Shown: one piece after another, positions 52,719 to 63,132 of the stretch | Numbering within the stretch: position 1 is the first letter of the stretch | Layout: every line of letters begins with the position of its first letter | Source: Chondrus crispus | Lineage: Eukaryota > Rhodophyta > Florideophyceae > Gigartinales > Gigartinaceae | DNA: 64,000 bases | Reading direction: 5' to 3' | NCBI RefSeq assembly: GCF_000350225.1 | Contig: NW_005179015.1 | Location: 348,350 to 412,349 of the forward strand | Position numbers and translations under genes: made by a program | The notes under the pieces: generated by a model | What the model saw: only the letters and a program-made list of their open reading frames with translations | What the model was told of the DNA's origin: nothing | Databases searched by the model: none

Positions 52719-54088
52719 ACGCCGGCGAATGGAAGTGTGCGTCCAAAAATGACTGCACTATTACGGCTTCTTGTAGGCCTTTGGCAGGAGCAGTAATTAG
52801 AAAGGCCCGTCCGCGCTCGTCACTTATAAGAAAGCAGACCAATGCTGTACTGCTGATGAATTTGCTGAAGGGAAAGCGCATTGACGTATCCGAGGCCAAT
52901 CTCCCCTCGGTTTGTGCTGCCTTAAGAATTCTACAGGAAAACGTTCTGCCTCCCGGATTCTTTGATAAGGAGTACATATGTGGGCAACATCCAAAGGACT
53001 CCAGTAACGACGTGGGTGAGAATAGCACTTTGTGTCGCCATCGATCATTTCTGTCAATCTTGTTCGATGTCGTTTCCATTCGAAACAGCTTGCTCTTAGC
53101 AGTGCTTCAACACGATCTCACTCGCCGCTCCAGTCAAAGAAACCAGCCGTGGGAATCCCTGGTCTCTCATCTGCGACTTCATGTGCCAGAGCTTTCACCT
53201 GAAATCCGGCACATAATTTCGCAAGAGGGTTCAGTTCGTTCCTCATACACATTACCCTTACCAGACCTTCATAGATCGCGCAATTTACGCCAGGAAATGC
53301 TGTGGGGACCGGCTACGCAGGAGATGAAAGAGTTTCAAAAGGTTGATATCTTTAAACTTCTTACGGTCATCGTAGAAGGTCCGCTTCCGAACGTGGCGAA
53401 GCACGAACAGCTCAATTCTATGGAAGAGTTGATACAAATGCTGAGGGAGTATAGTGGACTCTCTTTGGACAAGAAACTTCGCGATCACCGGGAATCCAAA
53501 ATTAATTTTTTGGACGGTTCCAGACACATAGATATACTTTTTGAGAATAGGATCTTCTACAACGGAATAATTAGGATCGCTCAATTAGATGAGTTGCAGC
53601 GGAGACAGCAAAGGTCAAGAGATATTGGCTCATGTTCTGTGGCCGTTGTCTTCGCCGATCTGCTGCAAGAAGTGCATTCCTGCATTGATATATTTTACCG
53701 AACGTATGAAAGACTGACGGAAGCCACACCTAAGCAGGAGGAATTCAGAACTTCTGGCGAACAGACTGTCATTGGATCTGCTGCTTCCTACGCTCGCGAA
53801 TGGGGTACTTCAAATTTTGAGGCTCTTCGCCAGAAGTTTCTTAGTCTGGCATCTGCTTTCAGAGCTGAATTCTCAGGTACAAAGACACAATTTCTAGAGG
53901 GGAATCAGATTGAATCTGTTTTCACAAACGGATTTTACTTCCCATCTATGCCGCAGATTCGACCGTCACCCTTCGGAATTGAATCAGACTACAGCCCAGA
54001 ATCGTTTAGTCCATGTACAAAAAAATTATGCACAGAGTCAAGGAGGTTTCACTCCGGGGGCATTGAATTTCTGTTGCTCCTGCACTAA
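52637..54088 (+). CDS. KDZ transposase copy 2, central helical ORF
   Basis: 483 codons, continuing the protein after the Cys-rich domain: GEWKCASKNDCTITASCRPL (more Cys), then long helices (ISLL/LHDL types) without a named domain, including WESLVSHLRLHVPELSPEIR and TLVIVEGPLP-like hydrophobic stretches. It probably has no own start; a shift or short intron joins it to the previous ORF around 52650-52690. It ends in a frame that overlaps the core ORF (53910). Arm 1 has the same layout. Confidence 0.65.
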   Translation: MCSWYASHDKRSTISVLHMYDLSTADIDAGEWKCASKNDCTITASCRPLAGAVIRKARPRSSLIRKQTNAVLLMNLLKGKRIDVSEANLPSVCAALRILQENVLPPGFFDKEYICGQHPKDSSNDVGENSTLCRHRSFLSILFDVVSIRNSLLLAVLQHDLTRRSSQRNQPWESLVSHLRLHVPELSPEIRHIISQEGSVRSSYTLPLPDLHRSRNLRQEMLWGPATQEMKEFQKVDIFKLLTVIVEGPLPNVAKHEQLNSMEELIQMLREYSGLSLDKKLRDHRESKINFLDGSRHIDILFENRIFYNGIIRIAQLDELQRRQQRSRDIGSCSVAVVFADLLQEVHSCIDIFYRTYERLTEATPKQEEFRTSGEQTVIGSAASYAREWGTSNFEALRQKFLSLASAFRAEFSGTKTQFLEGNQIESVFTNGFYFPSMPQIRPSPFGIESDYSPESFSPCTKKLCTESRRFHSGGIEFLLLLH

Positions 54089-54642
54089 GCCAGTAATTCT
54101 CGGATTCAAGGTACTTGATATGGAGGAAGGCCCGAAGGCTGTCCTGGACGTGTGTGTATCTCGCTTTGTCACCATGCCGAAGTTCATATTGTATGACTTC
54201 GGCTGTGGACTGTATCGATCCGCAATGCACACTCTGTGGTGGGCAATGAAGAACACAACTGTATGCTCTGATGCGTTCCACATTGTCAACCACACGTGCT
54301 CACAAGCTTTCCTCCCAAAAGCCTACAGCTCAATCGATGGGATCAACACAGTTGGGCACGAGCAACGCAACGCCAAAAATCGCTGCTACGAAGAAAAGTG
54401 TGCGACGGACATCTAGACAGGCCTACATAGTTATGCTTGCGTATCATGTCCTAATTTTTAATATACGAGTCCACTTTAGAGCGGATACGGAGTACAACGC
54501 ATTGAAGGGGAAGGACTATGAGATTGATACTTGGTACTTCCAAATCAAACGGCTGAAGTGTGCGTGCTGCTCCGAACTGAACATGGACAGGGCACAAGCA
54601 CTGAACAGTACTGAGGTACAAACCACGGAGACGGAGCAGTAA
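53910..54642 (+). pseudogene. KDZ transposase copy 2, catalytic core and C-terminus, frameshifted
   Basis: The frame from 53910 gives the core: LNFCCSCTKPVILGFKVLDM, then FVTMPKFILYDFGCGLYRSA and NTTVCSDAFHIVNHTC, as in KDZ proteins (YDxxC, DxFHxxNHxC), an RNase H-fold DDE-type nuclease. After GINTVGHEQRNAKN the frame fails (stop at 54416). The fitting continuation (RTSRQAYIVMLAYHVLIFNI) is in the next frame, open to 54642, so one base is gained or lost near 54385. Copy 1 lacks everything after DAFH. Confidence 0.78.
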
Positions 54643-54644
54643 AA

Positions 54645-55100
54645 TTGGATCAAACGTGCGTGTCCTCTGGAGCATACGCCCTGACAGTTCATCGGTCACA
54701 AGGTTTGTCGTTTGATCAAGTGGCAATAGACTTCTCAGAGGTGAGGAATTGGACACCAGCAGGAGGAGCATACGTCGCTCTGTCCAGATGTCGCTCAAAA
54801 TCTGACCTATGGGCAAAAGGAATGCATCAAAAGTGCGTAATGATTAGCCCACGAGCACGAGCATTTGAGCAATACATTGAGAAGATTGCTGAAGTACACC
54901 CACATCGCATTATTAGGAATAACAACTCACAGAAAATATGGCGCGACGAAATTCCGATGTCGACGACTGCCAACGCACTATGTGTGCGATCTCCAGTTAA
55001 ACTGGGGGAAAAGAGAGAAACGGAGAATATGGGGAACAAAGATATTTATGGAGATGTTCAAGATATTCAAAAGCACTGGAAGAAGCACCGTACACAGTAG
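54645..55100 (+). pseudogene. Pif1-like helicase C-terminal fragment
   Basis: About 150 codons. GAYALTVHRSQGLSFDQVAI and GGAYVALSRCRSKSDLWAKG are superfamily 1 helicase motifs V and VI in the form used by Pif1 and Helitron-type helicases. Walker motifs are absent, so only the last part is present. It follows the KDZ gene in the same direction and is cut by LTR B two bases after its stop. It could be an accessory ORF of the KDZ element or a separate element scrap. Confidence 0.75.
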
Positions 55101-55102
55101 CG

Positions 55103-55755
55103 TGGAATAACGGCGGTTCGCGATTAGATTTAGATCAGATCAATACGAATCGCACACGTGTACCCCCACGTGTACGGAGGACGCGGGACCACACGCGTAC
55201 ACGTGTACGAGGCGCGTACCACCGCGCGCACAGTACGCGTCTCACACGTGTGCTGTCAGCCCCGACGGCTGACAGCATTACAGCGTGGGACGACCCGCGC
55301 TACAGTAAGCTACTACAGCATACCGGTACTGTAGTATTATGATAGACGCATTGTACACATTAAATACGAGCGGGACCGGCGGCGGGGTAGGGGGACAAGC
55401 ACGGACTTGACCACGACCTACCGCCTAGGTCCGTCTTCCAGCTTAACTAACGAGGGCGATCCGCCTTCGCGCGCGTTAATCGGGACAAAGCAGGTAGGGG
55501 ACAGCCGCGTACGCGAGCGAGCCTAGATCCGCCTCCGCCCGTCAGCGCTGGTACGTTACCCAGCGCTGCTCCGGGGCGTCGAGGCGTAGATCGGCCCGCG
55601 CGTACGCTCGTCCCAGACCGTCCCGCTCTACCACGCTACCAGGGCCCGCTTCCCTTTCGCGTTAGCTGTGTGTTCTCCCCGTCTTCTCGCCCTTCGTACG
55701 GGGTCTACGTCGAGCTAAGTATACACCCCTCTCCGTTGGGGGGTGTTATACTACA
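55103..55755 (+). repeat. 5' LTR of B
   Basis: Ends GTTATACTACA before the primer site. The start is placed at TG 55103, where similarity to the A LTR begins, but it could lie up to 10 bases later. CACGTG at 55155, 55167, 55200 and 55245. TATGATAGACGC and ACATTAAATAC are shared with A. Confidence 0.75.
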
Positions 55756-55756
55756 G

Positions 55757-55774
55757 TGGTCTCCCGAGCTAGAA
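55757..55774 (+). other. Primer-binding site of B
   Basis: TGGTCTCCCGAGCTAGAA, one base after the LTR; one mismatch to inner and outer, although B belongs to another family. Confidence 0.7.
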
Positions 55775-55834
55775 GACCCCAGAGTACGTTCTCCGCGAAG
55801 ACCTCTTAGGCCCTCCGCGTCCGAACGCGTTGAG

Positions 55835-58432
55835 ATGAGCCAGGAGTACGAGCCCTCGATCCGCTCCTAAGCGGCGGATCCGAGTCCGGACACTGTGCGA
55901 TCCCCATCCGCCCCGTCGGGCAATGGCGACGCAGGTCCTCGTGACGGCGAACCGTCGCTCGGATCCTCCGAGGAAAGAGAGGCGGCGATGTTCGAACGCA
56001 TAGCCGAATACATCGAGGAAGTCCGTACTTCCCTTCGGATCGATGTATCGGACCATGTATACACTCGATGTATGGCCGAACTCCGCTCCCTGCGTGAAGG
56101 GAGGTTCGATAGAGTGACGCAGTCCTTAGAGAATCTCCGAGCACTGATCGACGAGTTACAATCGCGGATAGTGCTCGTCGAAGACTCGCGTCTCGTATCG
56201 CCCGGACCGTCTGGGCAAGGTCGTCCCGAGGGGCCGACCCCTACGAGACGACCTGAGGACCGATCCTCCCCGTCCGCGGAACAGTTGGGTGCGTTCGCGC
56301 ACCTCTCCGCCGAGCTCAACGCCACGCGTCGGCGTGCTCGTGACATGGAACGGACCATGGCTGCAAGGCTGCCCGGTGCCCCCACGAGAGGGCCCGGTGG
56401 TACCGTACCTCCGAGCGCCGTCGCTCCGGACCGTTGGGGACCGGCTGGTGCCGACACCAGCCGAACCGCAGAACGCAACCGACTTCCGACAGGCGCGAAT
56501 TACGCGTCTGAGACCCAAGCATTGCTGCCTGTCCCCGGAAGTAGGCGGCAGATGGAACACGTATCGTATCGCGACGACCCTGACCGTGGAGGAGCCGCCC
56601 GCGGATCTGGAGTACCGATGTACTCTGTCGATCCCCGCTGGGGCGGGTACCCGCCGGCGGATTACGCCCAGCCTCCCAGTCCGATAGACGTCCGTACGCT
56701 ACCCGTCACCCCCTTCGGCACGCTGGGTCCCGCCGAACCCGGACTCGAGCCGGTACATACGATGATCCAAGAGTTCAGTGCCGTCGCTGACTATCGAATG
56801 TACCGGCTGGATAACACCTCGAGGCTCGTTACCTCGGGTGACGCAGGACGGATCGCGAAGTACGTTCAACGCTGCCGTGGGATCCAACCTACGACGAGGA
56901 GCTTTGATGGTACGGACCCGATCCAGCTCCTACCGTTCTTGAAGGATGTCCGAATAACCTTCAACTCGCAACACCTTACCGAAGGTGTTGCGGTACGAGT
57001 CCTCGCGCACTTCCTAGAGCACGACGCGGAGCGCCTGTATACGAGTTATACAATGCGTGGGCTCCGCGCCGGCCAGCTACACGACGACGTGAGCTGGCCG
57101 GAGCTCGTGAACCAGTTCCTGAAACGCTACCTAACCGAAGGCGTGTTAGGTGAGGGGTACGACGCTGTCGCGACGGCGCGACAGCAATCTCATGAAACGG
57201 AGAGCACGTTCGCGGACCGGCTCGAAACTCCCGCTTTCCGGTGCACGGCGGTGTTCTCCGAACAGTCCCTCGCGCACTACTTCGTGCGGGGACTGGCACC
57301 GGCGACCCGTGCCGCAGTTTCCGAAACCGTACAGCGGCTGCCGAGCCGCCAGAAGACCGATCTTCCAACCATCCGCCGTATCGCCACGGCGGAAGGCACG
57401 ACGTACCGCGCTCGGCGCGGTTTACCCCTGCCGGATACGAAACCGGCAGGGAGGGCTGGCAGGACTACGAAATCCGCCGCAACAAGTTCGCCCGCCTCGA
57501 CCCTCCACGTCGGGGAGGATGAGTGGCAGGCCGACCCTGTCCTCATTACGCAAGGAGGAGGACCCGTGGGAGGACGACCCCCCTCAACGATGTCGACCGG
57601 AACGACATCGAGTTACGCGACCGCGTTCGCGGTCATTCCAAGAGTGGCAAGGGGTACGGACCCCCGGGTCGCAGAGCTCGACATCTCGAGTCGAGATGCA
57701 GGAGCCGAAGCCCCTCGCGTACCACTCTTCACCGATGAGGAGGCGCGTCACGCAGCGTCCTTCGCCTCAACGGATGACAGCGCGTACGTGTGCTGGCTAT
57801 GCCGTACGTACGGACACGCCATGTACGCGTGCACTTTCCTATCGCCGGAACAACGGATGTTCACGGCGTACAGGAACTACCGCTACCAGATGGAGACGCG
57901 CCCCGGAGCGCGTAATCTCCTCCGGTAGTCGGTCGGCGAGGGCCGCCCCCCGCGTCAAGGTTTCCCGAATCGTTCGGGTGGGGGCACACGCTTCGCCCCA
58001 CGCGGAGGCGGGTATCGTCGTAACGAACTCGATCGTCGTGATCGACCGGACTACCGCCCGTCGGACACAAGGTATCCCCGTCAAAGAGGGAGAGGGGACC
58101 GAGACCGTTCTCGGTTACCGCAACAGGTACAAAACGAGATCATGTACCTGCAAGATTGGGTAGAGGACCCGTATCTTCTACCCACGGAGGGGCGCGAAGG
58201 AGACCCGACTCGCCTCGTCCCCCATATCCTGCGACGACCGGACGTCGCAGGCCAAGGTCAGGAAGTACCCAAATACTTCGCTGACGTCGCGCGGCCGCAG
58301 TGGGGGAATCGTCCCGACCCACGCGGCCAAGGACCCGAAGAAGACCTGGCCACCGATGGCCAGGAAGGTAGCTCAGATAGCGCCGGTAGTTCGAAAAAGG
58401 GTAAAGACAGTTACGTACACGCGGTCGCGTGA
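55835..58432 (+). pseudogene. gag: gag of B, two in-frame stops
   Basis: The likely start is ATG 55835 (MSQEYEPSIRS), 78 bases after the primer site, then TAA at 55868-55870. The same frame stays open from there to 57928 (TAG), then to TGA 58430-58432. Helical N-terminus (MFERIAEYIEEVRTSLRIDV), Pro/Arg-rich middle, capsid-like core (FDGTDPIQLLPFLKDVRITF near 56905), zinc knuckle C-x2-C-x4-H-x4-C (CWLCRTYGHAMYAC near 57790) and a long Arg/Gly/Asp tail. Intact length would be about 865 residues. Confidence 0.85.
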
Positions 58433-58433
58433 G
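58427..58433 (+). other. Candidate +1 frameshift site GCG-TGA-G of B
   Basis: Identical to 912-918 in A. The pol frame is open across it and continues EPSYPYELD. Confidence 0.5.
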
Positions 58434-59669
58434 CCGTCTTATCCCTACGAACTAGACCGGACCCCGCGTGCTCACCAAGGACACGGGGCGTATTGTCCGA
58501 TAATACATCCCCCGCTTCCAGGAGCGAGCACGGGAACTCCTGCGGCGCCAATGCAGGAGATCGGGAGCGTCGAGGCCTCCGTAAGCCCGACGCTGAAGGA
58601 AAACACCACCGGGACACTGGCAGCCCCGGTAATGCTGAGCGAACGCGATGGAAGTAATACAGACCTGAACGAGCACGTTGATCTCCTAGCTTCGGTGAGC
58701 CAGGGCCCACCGACGAACGGTCCTCCGCGTATGGACCCGAGCACTCGAGGGGGCGTCACCGAGCCGCGGAAGCCCCAAGAAACGCGTAGAAGGAAGCGCA
58801 AGAGGGGTCAACACCGAAAGCGAAAGCCCCGACGGAACGACCTCACCGATAAGGTCGCGCCTAAGATAGTCGATGGCCTCGTGTGCCTCATGACGTCAAA
58901 AATATATAACTTCTTGGGCTCCATGGCCACCGGAGGCAACGCGTTCAAGCCCCACACGATCGCCGTCGATACGTGTTCGGGGTACAACCTGGTGAGGAAG
59001 GCCGACCTTCCTCCCGACTGGACCCGCTACGTGATACGGGACGCGCCATTACCCCGACTGGCTGGCGCGAACAGTAACCCGCTCCGACTTACGGCCGTCG
59101 TCCATCTCGTTGTCAGGTTGCGGAACACGACGTTCCGCATACCTTTCGTAGTGGCCGAACAGCTCGCTGTTCCCGTCCTACTTGGGACCGCGTTCATCGA
59201 TGCCCACGTACGCAGCATAGATATCGATGGCCAGAAGCTCGAACTTCGCCATGGTGGCTCCGTAGCCATCGTCGACGGGAAGGGGGAGCCGGCCCCCCCT
59301 ACCAAGCGACGCGGACGCCAGACGAGCCGGCCGGATGTACGCGAGGAGGCCCCGCAGGCGATTCGAATCGCCCGCTGGGTTACCATCCCCGCGATGTCAC
59401 AAGCGCGAGTGCGTGTGACAACCGCGGGGAGGGGCCTCGTGTTCCTGGAGCCCAAGCCCTCACTCCAACACCGACATGGGGTGAGGTTGACGAATAGCGT
59501 CGCAGAGGTTCTGCCGAATCAGACCTTCGATGTCACCGTCGCGAACTTGTCGCGACGGGAGAGGCGGCTTCCGAAGCACACCGTCGTGGATACGCGAAGC
59601 GCAACCCCCTCGAGATCCTCACGACCGAACGGAGGGTCGCCGAGGGGATCGCGCACGCGCTACACCTGA
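58433..59669 (+). pseudogene. pol: pol of B: linker and protease
   Basis: The +1 frame from the gag stop. Protease HTIAVDTCSGYNLVRKADLP near 58957-59016: the active-site triad reads D-T-C instead of D-T-G. The flap region and the second block (LLGTAFIDAHV) are normal. One base is missing near 59588 relative to A (TCGTGGATACG versus TCGTGGGATACG), so the true frame moves and this one ends at 59669. Confidence 0.85.
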
Positions 59670-59674
59670 CCGAC

Positions 59675-62329
59675 TTGACCGATCAAGTCGGAGGGGTGGG
59701 AGTTGGCCGATCCAACTCTGACGACCAGACCACCGCCGGTGACGGAGAGGTTGACACGGACGAACGGTCACCTTTATACCACCCGACGGCGGGGGGTACT
59801 GTACCCCCACAGAATAAGGATCCCGAAAATCCACCGATGGATTGGGAAAAAGATGTTGACTTGTCATACATCGAGGATGACAAGCTCCGTGGCCACGTAC
59901 TCGAGATGCTCCGTAGGCACTGGAATCTGTGGAGCAGTGCGCTCGGAACTATCCGAGCAACGGAGCACTGCATTGCCCTCGAACCGGGTACGAAGCCGAT
60001 ACGCTCGATGCCCTACCGTAAGGGGCCCGCGATGCGCGAAATGGTCGCGAAGGAGGTCAACAAGATGTTGAACGCAGGGGTTATCGAACCCGCGAGCACC
60101 GAGTGGGCTTCCCCGGTGGTGCTCGTACCGAAGAAAGACGGCTCTCTTCGGTTCTGCGTAGACTATCGGGGTCTCAACGCGAAGACTGCAGCGGATTCGT
60201 ATCCGCTGCCGCATATGGACGACTGCATCGACTCGTTAGGAGATGCAGCCGTCTTTACGACGTTGGACTGCAATTCCGGTTATTGGCAGATCCCAGTCGC
60301 TCCGGAGGACCGGGATAAGACAACATTTACGACGCACATGGGCACGTTTCGCCACCTGCGAATGCCGTTCGGACTAAAAGGGGCACCGACCACCTTCCAA
60401 CGCGCCCTGCATATTATTCTCTCACGTGTTCGCTGGCAAATATGCCTCGTCTATCTCGATGACGTTATAGTGTTCTCGCGTACGCACGCAGAACATGCGA
60501 AGCATCTCAACACTGTCTTGAGCTTGCCTGGGAGTGCCGGAATCTCCCTCAAGCCCAAGAAGTGTAGCTTCTTTCAGCCGAAGGTACACTACCTGGGGCA
60601 CGTCATTTCCCCAGGTAAGTTAAGCGTGGCGGACACGGCGGCCGATGCCTTCAAGACGTTCACGTTCCCGAGAACACTGACGCAAATGCGCTCGTTCCTC
60701 CGGACGTGCAACGTATACCTCCGATTCGTTAAGGTGTTCGCGAAGATAGCGCGTCCTCTGACCGACATGACGCGCAAGGATGCGGATCCTGACTTCTACA
60801 ACCCCACGGAGGCTCAACTGAACGCGTTCGAGAACCTCAAGAGGTGTATGATTGATCCGCCGATCCTCGCGCTACCGCGGTACGGCCGTCCGTACATGAT
60901 CGACACGGACGCGAGTGCCTACCAGCTTGGCTGCACGCTGCTCCAGGAGCACGAACAGCCAAACGATTGCCGCCCCGTAGGCTATTGGTCCTACTCGCTG
61001 AACGACAGCGAGCGCAACTACAGCGCCACGGAACGCGAGTGCTTCGCCGTAGTGTGGGCCGTCCGCACACTACGGCCGTACGTACAAGGAACGAAGTTCA
61101 CCGTCCGAACGGATCACGACGCCTTGACGTGGCTCATGTCCCTCACAGAGAGTTCCGGAAGACTCACCCGGTGGCGGCTACGTCTGGCTGAATACGACTT
61201 CACCATTCAGTACCGCCCCGGGCGCGTGCATCAGGTGCCTGATGCCCTGTCACGCCTCGTGTCGCCTCGGGTCGCCGATGACCCTCGCCCCACCGTCGAG
61301 GTGGATGACGACATTCCCACCTTCGACGGGGGTACGACTGTTCGAGACGTATCGAACGAGCTCGCGGACCACGTTTGTACCGCGAGCTGTGACCATCAGG
61401 CTGTCCATGTCTTCGTGGCGACACGGAACCAAGCCGGGTCAAGGACGAGATCGCGCGTACGAACGCACGACGAACCGCGAGGCGACGACGAATCCCCCGC
61501 TCTCCAAAGACCCACTTCGTTTTGGGAGGAGAACGACAAGTTCGACGCTGACGACATCGAGCGCGCCGAAGACCCCAAAGCAGGCGCGCCCGACTCTCCG
61601 GTCGCGCCACCGCAAGACGACCTCCCGGCTCCTCTTACGATAGAGGAGATAGCCGAGGAGCAACCCGTGGATGACTTCTGCCAAACCGTCTTGGCACGAC
61701 AGTCAGAGTCCCGAGACTCCGCCTTCTTAGAGGACCACCAAGGGGTGCTCAAACGGAGACACCCCTTTGATCCTGATATCGTCCAGGTGGTGGTACCTCG
61801 GACGCTCCGCGCTAGGCTCCTCCGCCTGTGCCACAACCCGGCCATCGCGGGACACCCGGGCCAGAATCGTATGTACTTCGCCCTTCGACGCGAGTACTAC
61901 TGGCCCCATCTCGCCGCAGATGTCGCTGCCACGGTGCGAGGGTGTCGGACCTGCGCGATGAAGCGGGTCAAGTTGCGGAAACACCTCAACCGTTTGAGGT
62001 TGTTACCCGCCAAGCGGCCACTCGAGAGCCTCGCCATTGACATCTTGGGTCCGCTCCTCAAGACGAAGGCAGGGAAACGTTTCCTCCTCGTTATCACAGA
62101 CCGCTTCACTAAGTTAACAAAAGTCGTCGCGCTTCGAACAGTGACCGCGTACACTGTCGCGACAGCATTCTGTGACGCGTGGGTCTTCAAATACGGCGTT
62201 CCGCGTTCGCTGTTGTCGGACAACGGTCCTCAATTTAATGCGAAGTTCTTCCACAGCGTGTGTCGCGTACTGGGGATAACCAACTTATATACGTCCGCGT
62301 ATCATCCCCAGACGAATTGGACAGGTTGA
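59675..62329 (+). pseudogene. pol: pol of B: RT, RNase H, integrase core
   Basis: 884 codons in frame. RT: YPLPHMDDCIDSLGDAAVFT near 60200, FGLKGAPTTFQRAL near 60370, YLDD near 60453. RNase H: DTDASAYQLGCTLLQ near 60900, SATERECFAVVWAV near 61020. Chromovirus spacer, then H2C2 finger (HNPAIAGH, CRTC) and core D (LAIDILGPL near 62034) and D (LSDNGPQF near 62217). An extra T near 62320 shifts the frame just before the catalytic Glu (HPQTN, then stop). Confidence 0.92.
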
Positions 62330-63124
62330 ACGTTACAAAGGGACTATCGCGTCGATGCTTCGGAACTACGTCAACGAGCATCAGGATGATTGGAACGTGT
62401 ACGTGGGACCGCTTACGTACGCGTACAATTCCCACGTACGCCGAACCACGCGTACGACACCCTTTGAGCTCGTGCTCAGCAGACCCCGCCGGAGTTCTCT
62501 CTTCGAAGAGCCGACGGGAACGCGCCCCCTCCGGACAGGGGAACTCAACGCGCAGAGTTTCTCAAGACTTTGGACGAAACGATCCAAAAAGCTTACGAAA
62601 GCTTGCATCGTACGCAAGCCCGCTACAAACGCGACTTCGATAAACACGAACGAAGAATTAACACGCGACTCAAGCCGGGGGACTACGTGTACCTCAACCC
62701 CACCGATGAGGCCAAGACGTCGAACAAGCTCGCGTCACCTGCCGTTGGACCATACCGCGTACTGGCCAACGACAAACGAACCATCACGATCGACCGTGAT
62801 GGGGTGACGGAGCGCGTCTCGGCGGACCGCTGCGTGTACGCGCCCCCTCCGACAGACGCACCACGAGCAAGTGCAACAACCCCAGGTGACCTTGCCGACA
62901 AGGTCACCGAGGGCACGCAGTACGCCGTCGAGCGTCTGCTCAAGCATCGCGTGGTAGAGGACGGAACTACGGAGTTCCTCATCACGTGGGCTGACTACGA
63001 CGAGCACACTTGGACTGCACGAACACATGTTCCCGAGGAGCTAGTGTTGCGATACGCGAAACGACTGAGAACGCGTACAGGCAGGGAACTCACCTCCAAA
63101 GTGAACGCGGTCGTTCACTCTTGA
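62330..63124 (+). pseudogene. pol: pol of B: integrase C-terminus and chromodomain
   Basis: First part in frame 3 (ASMLRNYVNEHQDDW is visible), then one base missing near 62489 (GACCCCGCCGG versus GGCCACCGCCGG in A) moves it back to frame 2. Frame 2 carries the GPY module (SPAVGPYRVLAND) and chromodomain (YAVERLLKHRVVEDGTTEFL, then WADYDEHTWTARTHVPEEL) to TGA 63122. The end overlaps the hairpin at 63101. Confidence 0.87.
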
Positions 63125-63132
63125 GGAGGGGG
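63101..63132 (+). repeat. Hairpin plus polypurine block after pol of B
   Basis: GTGAACG (63101)/CGTTCAC (63112) with loop CGGT, then GAGGAGGGGG. Matches 5576-5609 in A; the loop base differs but the stem is kept. Confidence 0.75.

Larger units (their letters stand above)
50359..54283. repeat. Palindrome arm 2 (3925 bp)
   Basis: Inverted copy of 24209-26293 plus 48240-50079; about 17 substitutions counted by eye, no gaps. Copy 2 of the KDZ gene runs on past the arm end, so the arm boundary at 54283 lies inside the gene. Confidence 0.93.

Noticed and set aside
53990..54040. 21- to 39-base introns to join the central and core KDZ ORFs
   Set aside because: GT-AG pairs tried there do not give the required frame change, so the join is left open.
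24209..54283. Reading the palindrome arms as terminal inverted repeats of one giant transposon
   Set aside because: Arm ends lie inside the KDZ gene, copy 2 continues past the arm, and no target duplication flanks 24209 and 54283.
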